Shown here: positions 9,378-18,761 of the stretch, in pieces | How the letters are laid out: each line of letters starts with the position of its first letter | Numbering within the stretch: the first letter of the stretch is position 1 | Origin: Xanthomonas sp. Leaf131 | GTDB taxonomy: Bacteria; Pseudomonadota; Gammaproteobacteria; Xanthomonadales; Xanthomonadaceae | Assembly: GCF_001423495.1 (NCBI RefSeq) | Contig: NZ_LMOG01000012.1 | Location: 299,884 to 363,883 of the forward strand | Length of the DNA stretch: 64,000 bases | Reading direction: 5' to 3' | Position numbers and translations under genes: made by a program | The notes under the pieces: model-generated | Seen by the model: the letters and a program-made list of their open reading frames with translations, nothing else | Databases searched by the model: none | What the model was told of the DNA's origin: nothing

Positions 9378-11342
9378 ATGCGAAACCTGATCCAGTCCGC
9401 ATTACCGGCGGCATGCGCGTTGCTGTGTGCGATCGCATTGCCTGCAGCTGCGCAGCGTCTGCAAGTGCAATCGCCCAACGCACGCACGCAAGTGGAATTC
9501 ACCCTGCGCGAGGGCGGCGTTCCAACCTATCGCGTGCTGTATCGCAACAAAGTCGTGCTCGACGACGCCCCGCTCGGACTGGATCTGAGCCGCGCCAACA
9601 CGCTCGGCAAGGCGATGACGCTGCAAGGCAGCACGACCGAAACGCATGACAGCCAGTTCGCCTTGACCGTGGGCAAGACGCGTCAGGCACGCGATCACTA
9701 TCGCCAATTGCGCGTGCAATTGTCAGACCCGCAGCAACGCCGCCTGACGGTGGAATTACGTGCCTACGACGACGGCGTTGCACTGCGTTATGTGCTGCCC
9801 GATGCCGGTGAGGTGCATATTCGCAATGAGCTCACCAGCTTTGCATTTCCGCGCGACTATTCCTGCTGGACTTTGAACCTGGGCCGCTTCGGAACCAGCC
9901 ACGAGGGCGAATACGATGCGATCGCCGCATCCAGGTTGCGCCCGCACAATCTGCTCGAGTTGCCGTTGGTGTGTCAGACCGATGCGAGCGGCACCACGCT
10001 GGCGATTGCCGAAGCGAACCTGCGCGATTACGCCGGCCTGTATCTCACCGGCCGCGAGGATGGCGGCCTGGGGGTGTCGGCGAAACTATCGCCACGCCTG
10101 GACAACCCCAAGCTGGCGGTCAACGTCGATGCCAAGGGCCGCGATTTCGCCACGCCATGGCGGGTGATCATGCTCGGCGACAGCCCGGCCAGCCTGATCG
10201 AATCCAACCTGATTTCCGCACTCAACCCGCCGCCTGCCTTCGATGCGAGCTGGGTGCGTGCGGGTAAATCGGCGTGGGATTGGTGGTCCGGCTCGCTGGC
10301 CAGCGGTGTCGCGCATCCGGGCATGAATACCGCCACGATTCAGCGCTATATCGATCACGCGCAGCAATTGAAACTGCAGTACATGTTGATCGACGACGGC
10401 TGGTATTTCGGCAGCACCGGCGATGGTCAGTACAACGTCGATGCCGATATCCGCCGGCCGGTGGAGCAACTCGATCTGCCGGGCCTGGTCGGCTACGCAC
10501 GTCAGCGCAACGTCGGGCTGTGGTTGTGGGCACACTGGCGCGCGCTCGACGCACATATGGACGAAGCACTCGCCTGGTATCAGCAGCTCGGCATCAAGGG
10601 CATCAAGGTCGACTTCATGGACCGCGACGATCAGCAGATGGTGGACTTCTATCACCGCCTGCTTGCCAAAGCCGCCGACCACAAACTGCTGGTGGATCTG
10701 CATGGCGCCTTTCACCCGACCGGCTTGACCCGCACCTATCCCAATTACCTCACGCAAGAAGGCGTGCTCGGCGCCGAATACAACAAGTGGACCACGCGCA
10801 TCACCGCCGCCCACAACCTCACATTGCCGTTTACGCGCATGTTGCTCGGGCCGATGGATTACACGCCGGGCGGCTTTCGCAACGTGCGCCCGGCCGAGTT
10901 CAAGGCGCAGCACATCGCACCGCAGGTGATGACCACGCGCGCGCAGCAACTGGCGATGTATGTGGTCTACGAAAGCCCGTTCGCGGTGGTGTCCGATAGC
11001 CCGGAGCAATACGAAAACGTGCCGGCAGCGCAGTTCCTGCGCGACGTGCCGGCAAGCTGGGATGAAACACGCGCACTCGATGGTGCGATCGGCGAGCACA
11101 TCGCGCTGGCGCGGCGCAGCGGCAAGGACTGGTATGTGGGCGCGATGACCAACGAGCAGGCACGTACGTTGCAGCTGCCACTGTCGTTTCTGGGCAAAGG
11201 CACCTGGACAGCGACGATCTATGCCGATGGCGACGCACCCACCGAGGTCCGTATCGACACGCGCAAGCTCACACGTAACGACACGTTACAGCTCACATTG
11301 GCAGCCAATGGCGGCGCGGCGATCAGGCTGCAAAAAAAGTAA
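9378..11342 (+). CDS. Secreted GH97 glycoside hydrolase, retaining alpha-galactosidase-like
   Basis: This 654-residue protein has a signal peptide ending near LPAAAQ. An N-terminal beta-sandwich (to about residue 270) precedes a (beta/alpha)8 barrel and a C-terminal sheet. Asp412 in IKVDFMDRDD and Glu467 in GAEYNKW stand 55 residues apart. As I recall, that is the spacing of the nucleophile and acid/base of the retaining GH97 alpha-galactosidase BtGH97b (Asp415/Glu470). This argues for retaining alpha-galactosidase-type activity rather than inverting SusB-type alpha-glucosidase activity. GGAGGAGGG precedes the start. The gene is divergent from the GH2 gene and shares its intergenic operator candidate. 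Confidence 0.88.
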   Translation: MRNLIQSALPAACALLCAIALPAAAQRLQVQSPNARTQVEFTLREGGVPTYRVLYRNKVVLDDAPLGLDLSRANTLGKAMTLQGSTTETHDSQFALTVGKTRQARDHYRQLRVQLSDPQQRRLTVELRAYDDGVALRYVLPDAGEVHIRNELTSFAFPRDYSCWTLNLGRFGTSHEGEYDAIAASRLRPHNLLELPLVCQTDASGTTLAIAEANLRDYAGLYLTGREDGGLGVSAKLSPRLDNPKLAVNVDAKGRDFATPWRVIMLGDSPASLIESNLISALNPPPAFDASWVRAGKSAWDWWSGSLASGVAHPGMNTATIQRYIDHAQQLKLQYMLIDDGWYFGSTGDGQYNVDADIRRPVEQLDLPGLVGYARQRNVGLWLWAHWRALDAHMDEALAWYQQLGIKGIKVDFMDRDDQQMVDFYHRLLAKAADHKLLVDLHGAFHPTGLTRTYPNYLTQEGVLGAEYNKWTTRITAAHNLTLPFTRMLLGPMDYTPGGFRNVRPAEFKAQHIAPQVMTTRAQQLAMYVVYESPFAVVSDSPEQYENVPAAQFLRDVPASWDETRALDGAIGEHIALARRSGKDWYVGAMTNEQARTLQLPLSFLGKGTWTATIYADGDAPTEVRIDTRKLTRNDTLQLTLAANGGAAIRLQKK

Positions 11343-11647
11343 GAACAGCCATGCTTATAGTGGAGTGACCATGCACACCTTTGCGCAGTCGTAATGCGCC
11401 GTACGCAAGGGTGTGCATGACCATCGACACGGCATCCGCTTAGCGCATTACGCTTGCTGTGTGCCTGATGTCACGCAATACGCGTCAGGCGATATATTTC
11501 CTTTTTAGACAGTTAGGATGCGCACGCCTTCAACGCAGGCATGCGCCACCGAACGAAGCTCGGGACGCAACTGCGTACTGAGAGCACTGCGCTGCATGCT
11601 GCGCCGCGTGCAGGCAGTTTCGTTCTGGCGTCAGGGGAAAAACACAT
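11343..11647. other. Intergenic region with nested inverted repeats
   Basis: About 300 bases between the GH97 and neprosin genes. They contain the hairpin at 11370-11419. A second dyad pairs GTAATGCGC near 11391 with GCGCATTAC at 11444-11452. An AT-rich stretch around 11490-11505 (GATATATTTCC) could serve the neprosin promoter. No gene is seen. Confidence 0.45.
11370..11419 (+). terminator. Hairpin after the GH97 gene, possible terminator
   Basis: CATGCACACCTTTGCG pairs with CGCAAGGGTGTGCATG (16 bp, one G-T) around an 18-base loop. There is no uridine run, so this may be a factor-dependent terminator or an mRNA 3'-end stabiliser. Confidence 0.4.
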
Positions 11648-13126
11648 ATGACCTTCCGTTCTTATCGGCCGATGTCGATCGGCCGCGCCGTTGCTGCGCT
11701 CTGCGTTTGTGCACTGGCTCCCGCCGTTGGCGCCGCCACGCTGTTACCGCCATCGATCTCGGCAACCAGCGATCGCAGCATCGACACACTGATGCCACCG
11801 CTGCTGCGAACACCTGCCACGGCAAGCGTCGCACCCGTGCAGCGCGATACGCTGCGCGCCTCGCTGCCGGCATCCCGCGCATTTCCGCAGGTCACACGCG
11901 AGTTCAAGCAGTTTCTGGAGACGCAGGTGCAGCTCAGTTACGCCACGCGTGGCGCAACTGCCAAGGTCATCGGCCCCACCGCATTCGCCGAAATGCAGCG
12001 CTATGTGTTCAATCGTTACAACGGCTTGACGGTACTGCGCAGCGTGCAACAGGACGGCAAGATCTTCGACTGCATTCCGCGCGAGCAGCAGCCGGCACTG
12101 CGCGATGGCAGCACGCCAGCAATGCCGCCGACGATCTCAAGCAACACGGGTACGGTGACGCCGATCGATGCGGCGCAACGCTGCGATACCGGCAGCGTAC
12201 CGCTCGAACGCATCGGCCTGGCCGAGATGAGCAAGCATGCGGATCTGCGCAGCTTTCTGCGTGGCACCACCCCGAGCGTGATCGCACCCAAGCAGGCGGA
12301 TGCCGCCCCGGCCGCGGCGTCGGTGACGCATTACTACTCCACCGTCTATCTGGATACCGCCGGCACATCGGTCACAGGCGCGGGAGCCGACCTCAATCTA
12401 TGGGCGCCCGCATTACGCTCTGCCGACGAGACGCAAACCATCAGTCAGATATGGCTCGTCGGTGACAGCGCAAGCAAGCAGACGCAAACGCTTGAAGTGG
12501 GCTGGGAAATCCAGCCAGCCGCAGGCTGGGGTAACAAGCCCATCATTTTCATCTATTCGACCCAGGACGGGTACGTCAAGACGGGTTGCCATAATCTGGA
12601 TTGCAGCGATTTCGTGCAGACCAGCACGCGCTCTGTCCTGGGTGCTCAGCCGGTGGCCGGATTCAGCACGGCAGGCGGCAAGCAGACCATGCTGGGCGTG
12701 GAATTCCAGAGGAATACCGACGGCAACTGGTGGCTGCGCCTGGATGGCGAATGGATCGGTTACTACAAGGCGGCGCTGTATTCGGGCGATCTCGCCAACG
12801 GACGCGTGGCGTACGTGAGCGCAGGTGGCGAAGTCTCGACCGACAGCGGGATAGCGAGCCCGCGTATGGGCAGTGGTCAATTTGCAGCAGCGGGCTATCG
12901 CCAGGCCGCGTTCCAGGCCAACCACTTCTATCGCGATGCGGCAATGGCCACCCATCCCGTGCAGCGCCTGTCGTCACTGAGCGTGGAGCATCCGTCTTGC
13001 TACACGCTGGCGATGGCCGGTTACACCTATCCGTATGCACTGGGCGCAGGCGTCACCCGCACCAGCTTGTCGCCGGAAATGCAAAACGGCGGCTTCTACT
13101 TCGGCGGGCCGGGCTGCACCCGTTGA
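11648..13126 (+). CDS. Secreted neprosin-domain protein (glutamic peptidase family)
   Basis: This 492-residue exported protein has a signal peptide ending near AVGAAT. A pro-region or N-terminal domain runs to about residue 215. A neprosin (DUF239) domain follows (about 220-480), recognised by THYYSTVYL, EVGWEIQP, IFIYSTQDGY, GNWWLRLDGEWIGYY and a C-terminal FYFGGPGC. Plant neprosins are prolyl endopeptidases using two glutamates; the Glu in VGWEI and the Glu in LDGEWIGYY are the likely equivalents. AGGGGA lies 9 bases before the start. A role in digesting plant wall or proline-rich proteins is inference. Confidence 0.85.
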   Translation: MTFRSYRPMSIGRAVAALCVCALAPAVGAATLLPPSISATSDRSIDTLMPPLLRTPATASVAPVQRDTLRASLPASRAFPQVTREFKQFLETQVQLSYATRGATAKVIGPTAFAEMQRYVFNRYNGLTVLRSVQQDGKIFDCIPREQQPALRDGSTPAMPPTISSNTGTVTPIDAAQRCDTGSVPLERIGLAEMSKHADLRSFLRGTTPSVIAPKQADAAPAAASVTHYYSTVYLDTAGTSVTGAGADLNLWAPALRSADETQTISQIWLVGDSASKQTQTLEVGWEIQPAAGWGNKPIIFIYSTQDGYVKTGCHNLDCSDFVQTSTRSVLGAQPVAGFSTAGGKQTMLGVEFQRNTDGNWWLRLDGEWIGYYKAALYSGDLANGRVAYVSAGGEVSTDSGIASPRMGSGQFAAAGYRQAAFQANHFYRDAAMATHPVQRLSSLSVEHPSCYTLAMAGYTYPYALGAGVTRTSLSPEMQNGGFYFGGPGCTR

Positions 13127-13137
13127 GGTGAGGTGAG

Positions 13138-13172
13138 TCGATCGCGCGTACCGCTTCGGTGCGCGCGATCGA
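13138..13172. terminator. Convergent hairpin between neprosin and carboxylesterase genes
   Basis: TCGATCGCGCGTACCG pairs with CGGTGCGCGCGATCGA (16 bp, one mismatch) around a CTT loop. It begins 11 bases after the neprosin stop and ends one base before the esterase stop. No uridine run follows, but the position suggests shared termination for both convergent genes. Confidence 0.5.
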
Positions 13173-14681
13173 TTACGGCAAGTCCACGCCTGCACACACG
13201 GCCGGGCGTGCGTCCTTGAGCTGGCGCACGCCAGTGGCATCGAACTGCAATGCCGCATGCCCGGGTGCGAACGCAGGCCAGGCCGGCAAGCCCTTGGCGT
13301 TGGGATTGCCACGCTGCACGAACGCGGCCCAATAGCGCTGCAGACTCACCGGCGGTTGGCCGATCGGCAGATCCTTGAACAGGAACGGCAACTCGGCGCT
13401 ATGCGTCACCTGCCCGCCCGGTACGGCGGTATCGAACACGTAATGCCACACCGGCACGCCGAGCGCGGCCTGATGCTGGGCGACAGTCACTGCCGGGCAA
13501 CGGAAGGTGAGATCGGTGGACAGTTGCATCGCCGCATCGCCCTGCCGGGCGGCGCGCTGTGCCGCATGCGTGCGCTGCGCCTGCAGCACGGCATCGGCCT
13601 GCGCGGAATAGTCGCGACGCAGCCGCGCCTGCGCGCCCTGCTTGCCGCCGTATTCCAGCTCCTGCACCACGTAGCCGATCAACAGCGGCACCTTGGCCTG
13701 TGCACCCTCGGCCAGGAGTACCGCAGGCGCACGTGGCAGCACGCGCCCATCGACAATTGACTGCAGCCAGATATAGCCATCGTCGTCCAATGCCGGCACA
13801 TCGACACCCTGCGCGGCCTTGATCACCTGCTCGACCGGCAGCGCACGCAGCTGCGCCAGGCGCGTTGCAGGATCGTCGATGCCTGCGCGTTTGGCGATCT
13901 CCACACCCAGCGCGCGATTGTCCTCCAGCGAACGCGCCGGCAATCCGAAACCAGCCGTGCCGCTCTGCTCGATCGCCGCAGCAAACAGCCCACGTGCGAG
14001 CGGGCTGAGCATCAGCAAGCCCACATCCTGACCACCGGCCGACTGCCCGGCGATGGTGACGCGCGCGGGGTCGCCGCCAAACTGCGCGATGTTGTCGCGC
14101 ACCCATTGCAGCGCGGCGATCTGATCGAGCAAGGCATAGTTGCCGGCCGCCGCATTGTCGCCATCGTGCAGTTCCGGCAGTGACAGAAAACCGAGCGCGC
14201 CAAGCCGGTACTGCAGCGTCACGACCAGCATCTTCTGCGCGACCAGATTGGTCGGCAGATGGCCATCCGCACCGCCGGCCACATTGGCGCCGCCGTGAAT
14301 CCACACGAACACCGGCAGCGGCTTGGCCGGTTGCAACGTTGGCGTCTGCACTTCGACATACAGGCAATCTTCGGTGCCGCGCTTGGCCATGGCGTTGTTC
14401 CAGCCCAGTGCCGGCTGCACGCACGGCGTGGCCGCCTGGGTCGCATCGCGCACGTCCGACCACGACGCAGCCGGTTGCGGCGGCTGCCAGCGCAGCGCGC
14501 CCAACGGCGGCGCGGCAAACGGAATCGCGCGGAACACCGCACTGCCATCGTCCTGCCACTGCCCGCGCACCGCACCGTGATCGGTACGCACTTGTGGGGC
14601 AGCCGCTGTAGCGGGAGCTGCCGCGCTGGCGCTGGCGCTCAGCATGCAGCTGGTGACAAGCAACCAGGCAGACGCACGCAT
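13173..14681 (-). CDS. Secreted type B carboxylesterase
   Basis: This 502-residue alpha/beta hydrolase has a signal peptide (MRASAWLLVTS to SASA). The family's EDCLYVEV motif is present and the nucleophile elbow is GQSAGGQ with Ser214. The fold is that of carboxylesterase type B (acetylcholinesterase-like) enzymes, which cleave carboxylic esters; the natural substrate is unknown. The start at 14681 overlaps the stop of the upstream RNA methylase gene by one base (TGATG), which suggests translational coupling. A longer in-frame reading into that gene was rejected because it lacks a signal peptide. Confidence 0.88.
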   Translation of the reverse strand: MRASAWLLVTSCMLSASASAAAPATAAAPQVRTDHGAVRGQWQDDGSAVFRAIPFAAPPLGALRWQPPQPAASWSDVRDATQAATPCVQPALGWNNAMAKRGTEDCLYVEVQTPTLQPAKPLPVFVWIHGGANVAGGADGHLPTNLVAQKMLVVTLQYRLGALGFLSLPELHDGDNAAAGNYALLDQIAALQWVRDNIAQFGGDPARVTIAGQSAGGQDVGLLMLSPLARGLFAAAIEQSGTAGFGLPARSLEDNRALGVEIAKRAGIDDPATRLAQLRALPVEQVIKAAQGVDVPALDDDGYIWLQSIVDGRVLPRAPAVLLAEGAQAKVPLLIGYVVQELEYGGKQGAQARLRRDYSAQADAVLQAQRTHAAQRAARQGDAAMQLSTDLTFRCPAVTVAQHQAALGVPVWHYVFDTAVPGGQVTHSAELPFLFKDLPIGQPPVSLQRYWAAFVQRGNPNAKGLPAWPAFAPGHAALQFDATGVRQLKDARPAVCAGVDLP

Positions 14682-15604
14682 CAGGCGTTCCCGCCAATCA
14701 CGCGGGCGCGCCAGGCGGCCTGGAACACCGCCGTGGCCGAGGCCACATTGAGGCTTTCGACCTTGCCACTGCCGCGGATCGACAACTGCAGATCGCAATC
14801 GCGCGCGAACTGGCGGTCCATGCCTTCGCTTTCTGCGCCCATCACATAGACCAACCGCTGCGGCAGTGCAGCGGCGAACACGTCTTCACCGCCGTCCACC
14901 AGCGTGGCAGCCACCGCGAAGCCGGCCTGACGCAGCTGCGCCATCGCCGTCGCCGTCTCGGGCAGTTGCACCAGCGGCACCGCTTCGGCGCCACCTTCGG
15001 CCACACGTGCCGCCGCACCCGACAAGCCCAGCGTGGAGCCGGCCGGCAGCAGCAAACCGGCCACGCCAAAGTGCGCGGACGAACGCAGGATCGCGCCGAA
15101 GTTGTGCGGGTTGCCCACACCGTCCAGCCACAGCGCCAGCACCGGCCCGGCCGGCAAGGCGGCCAGCCAGTCCTGCAACGGCTGCGGGGTGACGCGCAGC
15201 ACCTCGGCCACCACGCCTTCGTGGTGCGTACTGGCGGCGAGCTTGCTGAGATCGGCCTCCTCGACCACGCGGTAGCCGATGCGCTGGGCCACGCACCAGG
15301 CCAGCAGGGCCTTGAACTGCGGAATGCGCGCCTCGCTCAGATACAGCTTGCGCAACGCCTCCGGCCGCGCCTTGAACACCGCCTGCACCGCATTGATGCC
15401 GTACAGCCGCACTTCGCGCGCGTTGCTGCCAGAGGTCGGAGAGGCAGCGGGCGTGGCTGAGGGTGCGTACTGCGCAGGCGCCTGCGGTGCGGCTGGGCGC
15501 GCTGCAGGTGCACGCGGCGCGGCACGGCCCCAGGGGTTGTGCGAAGCGCCGGAGTTACCGCCATCGCGCGGCGGTCGTGAGCCCCGTCCATCATGCTGTG
15601 TCAT
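14681..15604 (-). CDS. TrmH/SpoU-family RNA 2'-O-ribose methyltransferase
   Basis: This 307-residue SPOUT methylase transfers a methyl group from SAM to a ribose of rRNA or tRNA. The three family motifs are clear: GNPHNFGAILRSS, YVMGAESEGM and SLNVASATAVF. A substrate-binding domain (about residues 65-140) precedes the knotted catalytic domain. The first 60 residues are rich in Pro, Ala and Gly and look disordered; this extension is absent from E. coli RlmB and more like the YfiF type. The target nucleotide cannot be assigned. Its stop codon overlaps the start of the esterase gene. Confidence 0.85.
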   Translation of the reverse strand: MTQHDGRGSRPPRDGGNSGASHNPWGRAAPRAPAARPAAPQAPAQYAPSATPAASPTSGSNAREVRLYGINAVQAVFKARPEALRKLYLSEARIPQFKALLAWCVAQRIGYRVVEEADLSKLAASTHHEGVVAEVLRVTPQPLQDWLAALPAGPVLALWLDGVGNPHNFGAILRSSAHFGVAGLLLPAGSTLGLSGAAARVAEGGAEAVPLVQLPETATAMAQLRQAGFAVAATLVDGGEDVFAAALPQRLVYVMGAESEGMDRQFARDCDLQLSIRGSGKVESLNVASATAVFQAAWRARVIGGNA

Positions 15605-16073
15605 CGTCGTATCCAGTCGTTCGTGTTTCTTGCAGTGCGGAACAGGCCGTTCTCGACCGTCCCGCGATTGCTGTATCGGTCATCCTGCAGCGCCACCAAG
15701 GCCGCTGCCGCAGGAACAGTGACGACGATGGTAAGCCACTGGCGCGATGGGCCGTGTACGGCGGTTGGGATGAAGCCGATTTCCAAAGCCTTGCCTGCCG
15801 GCCAGGACCGACTTCTAGCGTGCAGGATCGGCGTGTCCCCATTTGGAAGGCTTCGCCATCGGCGTGTGAATACGGGTGCGGAAATCGCTCGCTCAAGCCG
15901 CGCAGCACCAGCGGGTCATCGCGTGCCGCAACAAGACATCCAGGTCGTCCTGGCGCCAACGGCGCAGCACGAAGCTCTCTCCGTGCAGCGTCATTGATTC
16001 GTCCATCGCTTCGGCCTTGGTGTGCGCAGCATCGACACTGCCGATACTGCGCACCCGGGCCGCACGCCGCAAC
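15605..16073. other. Intergenic region with a decayed gene
   Basis: About 470 bases between the RNA methylase and the M1 peptidase. The only recognisable content is the broken GNAT start described at 15845-15994. The remainder may be its decayed 3' part, but I could not align it to any family. Confidence 0.5.
15845..15994 (-). pseudogene. Broken GNAT-type N-acetyltransferase (5' remnant)
   Basis: An ATG at 15994 opens MTLHGESFVLRRWRQDDLDV, a typical RimJ/RimL-like GNAT N-terminus. The frame holds to LLRHA. It then resumes after a one-base shift near 15919-15922 as DDPLVLRGLSERFPHPYSHA followed by DGEAF. After that the reading loses similarity and no acetyl-CoA-binding motif is found. A single-base indel followed by loss of the 3' half explains it. 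A real short protein is unlikely. Confidence 0.6.
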
Positions 16074-18761
16074 TCAGCGCTTGGCGGTTTGCGCTTGCTT
16101 GAGTGCGGCGCACAGGCGGATGGTTTCGCCGGTCTGCGCCATGCCGCGGTCGGCGCCACTGAGCTTGGCCAGCCGCGGCTTGAAGAATGCATCCATGCGG
16201 TCGGCTTCTTCCACGCTGCAGCCGCCGGTTGCGCCCATTGCCGGCAAACCGCCGCCGTCGAACGAGCCGCTGCGCTGCACGATGCGGTCGAAGTTGGCGG
16301 TGAACCACGGCCACATCGACGCGTGCGAGGTCTCGTAACTGTGACCACGCGACAGCAAGCCCTTCATCTCGCCGACCTTGATCGCATCGGTGAGGGCGAA
16401 GTCGCGCGCCTGCTTGAGCAGCGCCGGGTCCTGCACTGCGCCCAAGCCGGCAATCATGGCGTTGCGCTGCGCGGGGTCGGCATGCGTGCGCAATGCGTCG
16501 ATCAAGCTCTGCACGGCAGGCGCGCCGCGTTCCTGCGCGGTCACCGCCAGTGCGGTGCCGAGCAGATCCGGGTTGGCCTTGAAGAAGTCCAGTGCGCCGT
16601 TGCCACCGGCCAGCACCGCATCGCCCTGCGCGAGCAGCGCCTTGCGCACCTCCGCGTTCTGCAGGCGCAGTGCGAACAGGCCAGCCAACGCCGAGCGCAA
16701 GCTGGTGTCGTCGATCGACTCACCGCTACGCCGCGTGTAACCCAGCTGACGCAGACGCGGCAGATAGGCCTGTTCGGCAGCCTTCCGCAACGCCCCGCGC
16801 TGCGCCTCGGTGCTGGCCTGATAGCGCCAGATCCAGACGAAGCGGTTCAGCAGCGCGGTCGACACCTCGGCCGATGCGGACGGCGCCAACTGTTTGATCG
16901 CTGCCAGCACCGCGTCGCTGTCGGCATCGCCGTGACGGTAGGCCGCATCGATCGCATCGGCATAGGCGAGCTGTTCGTTGTCGTCGAGCTGGCCGATCTG
17001 CTTGCCGAGCGCGGCCAGCTGCTTCTTCGGCAGGCTGAAACGGTAATAGCCGGCGCCGCGCGCGTTCGGGAACACCCAGGTGTTCTTGCCAGCGCCCTCC
17101 AGCACGATGCTGCCACTGCCGTCTTCGAGCATCTGGCAGGCGGTGCCGACCTGGTTCTTGCCCTTGCCGTATTTCACGCACACCGGCACGCCCCATTGCT
17201 GTGCGGTGGAGCCGGTGGAGCCCAGCGGCAGATAGCGTTGCTGCTGCAGCTTGACCACGGTCTTGCCGCCTTCGCGGGCGACCTGGGTCTGTAGATACGG
17301 CACGCCCGGCTGGTTGAGGAAGCTGCGGAACGCGGCCTTGAAGTCCTCGCCCTTGCCGGCGGCGTCGGCGATCGCATCGACTAGATCATCGGCGGTGGCG
17401 CTGCCGAACTTGTGCTTGGCGATATAGGCGCGCATGCCTTCGCGGAACACGTCTTGCCCGACGAAGGCTTCGAACATGGCCAGCACCGCCGCACCCTTCT
17501 GGTAGGTGATGCCGTCGAAGGCGGTTTCGATATCGCCGTTGCCGGTGATCGGCTGGCGGATCTTGCGCGCACTGACCAGGCTGTCGTTGTCCATCGCATG
17601 CTGCGCACCGACGATGCGGTCCAGATTGGCGCGGTATTCCGGGTGCAGCTGCATGGTGATCTTCTGCTGCATCCAGGTGGCGAACGCTTCGTTCAACCAC
17701 AGGTCGTCCCACCACGCCATGGTGACGGCATCACCGGTCCACTGATGCGCCAGCTCATGCGCATTGACGTTGAAGGAGCGCTGCACGTTCTCGGCCGGCG
17801 AGTCCTTGTCCAGCAACAGCAGCCAGTCGCGGAAGGTCACAAACCCCGGGTTTTCCATCGCACCGGCGCTGAAGTCCGGGGCGGCGACCAGATCGAGCTT
17901 GTCGAATGGATAACCGAAGGCGTAGTAGTCCTCCAGCGCAGCGATGATCGCCGGGGTCTGGTCCAGCGCCGGGGTGATGCGCGGGCCCTGGCCCTTGGCG
18001 GCAATGCCGCGCAACGGGGTTGGGCTGGGGCGCTGCGGGGTGGCCGGCATCGGTGGCACGTCCACCACATCCCATGGACCGGCGGCGTAGGCGACCAGAT
18101 AGGTCGGCAGCGGCACGGTGGGAGCGAAGGTCACCGTCTTCCAGCCCTTGCCAGCCGGCTTGGTCGAGGTGGCGATGGTGTTGGCCAGCGCCTGGTCGTC
18201 CTTGGGCACGGTCAGGCTGAGGTCGAACGGCGTCTTGAACGCGGGTTCGTCGAAACCGGGGAACGCGTAGCGCGCGCTGATCGGCTCCATCTGCGTCATC
18301 GCATAGGCCTGGCCCTGGTACTTCACCTGGTATAGGCCCTGCAGCTGCTGATTGAGCGGCGCGCTGTAGACGATGTCCACGGTGAGCGTCTGCGGCTGCA
18401 GCGTGCGACCGAAATCCAGGCGCACCACACCGGCCTGCGCATCGGCTTCCACGTAGCGTGCGGTCAGCGGCTTGCCTTTGCCCTTGCTCTTGGCCGGCGT
18501 GACCGTGACCTTGCTGACCTTCAGTTCCTTGCCGTGCAGCCAGAGGTGATCGGAGGCCTGCTTGAGCTGCACGCGGATGCTGGTGCGGCCGCTGAACTCG
18601 GCCTGGTCCGGATCGATCTTCAACGCCAGGCTATAGCGTTCCGGTACCGCCCAGGTCGGCAGACGACCATTGGGCACCGGCTCGCCGGAGGACTGCGCCA
18701 GCGCGGTACCGCAGCACAGCGCAAGAAGAGAGGGAGCAAGCAGGCAGGCAAGACGACGCAT
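16074..18761 (-). CDS. M1-family zinc aminopeptidase, exported
   Basis: This 895-residue peptidase removes N-terminal residues from peptides. A signal peptide (MRRLACLLAPSLLAL to TALAQ) directs it to the periplasm or outside. The exopeptidase motif GAMENPGFVTF precedes the zinc site H335ELAH339-x18-E358. An ERAP1-like helical C-terminal domain follows (about residues 560-890). The start at 18761 is an ATG; an in-frame TTG two codons upstream is possible but not better supported. Compared with E. coli PepN it has a signal peptide and a C-terminal domain of the aminopeptidase N/puromycin-sensitive type. Confidence 0.92.
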   Translation of the reverse strand: MRRLACLLAPSLLALCCGTALAQSSGEPVPNGRLPTWAVPERYSLALKIDPDQAEFSGRTSIRVQLKQASDHLWLHGKELKVSKVTVTPAKSKGKGKPLTARYVEADAQAGVVRLDFGRTLQPQTLTVDIVYSAPLNQQLQGLYQVKYQGQAYAMTQMEPISARYAFPGFDEPAFKTPFDLSLTVPKDDQALANTIATSTKPAGKGWKTVTFAPTVPLPTYLVAYAAGPWDVVDVPPMPATPQRPSPTPLRGIAAKGQGPRITPALDQTPAIIAALEDYYAFGYPFDKLDLVAAPDFSAGAMENPGFVTFRDWLLLLDKDSPAENVQRSFNVNAHELAHQWTGDAVTMAWWDDLWLNEAFATWMQQKITMQLHPEYRANLDRIVGAQHAMDNDSLVSARKIRQPITGNGDIETAFDGITYQKGAAVLAMFEAFVGQDVFREGMRAYIAKHKFGSATADDLVDAIADAAGKGEDFKAAFRSFLNQPGVPYLQTQVAREGGKTVVKLQQQRYLPLGSTGSTAQQWGVPVCVKYGKGKNQVGTACQMLEDGSGSIVLEGAGKNTWVFPNARGAGYYRFSLPKKQLAALGKQIGQLDDNEQLAYADAIDAAYRHGDADSDAVLAAIKQLAPSASAEVSTALLNRFVWIWRYQASTEAQRGALRKAAEQAYLPRLRQLGYTRRSGESIDDTSLRSALAGLFALRLQNAEVRKALLAQGDAVLAGGNGALDFFKANPDLLGTALAVTAQERGAPAVQSLIDALRTHADPAQRNAMIAGLGAVQDPALLKQARDFALTDAIKVGEMKGLLSRGHSYETSHASMWPWFTANFDRIVQRSGSFDGGGLPAMGATGGCSVEEADRMDAFFKPRLAKLSGADRGMAQTGETIRLCAALKQAQTAKR

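Noticed and set aside
11458-11480. Possible Clp/CRP site before the neprosin gene (TGTGTGCCTGATGTCACG)
   Set aside because: The two half sites are two bases out of the TGTGA-N6-TCACA register.
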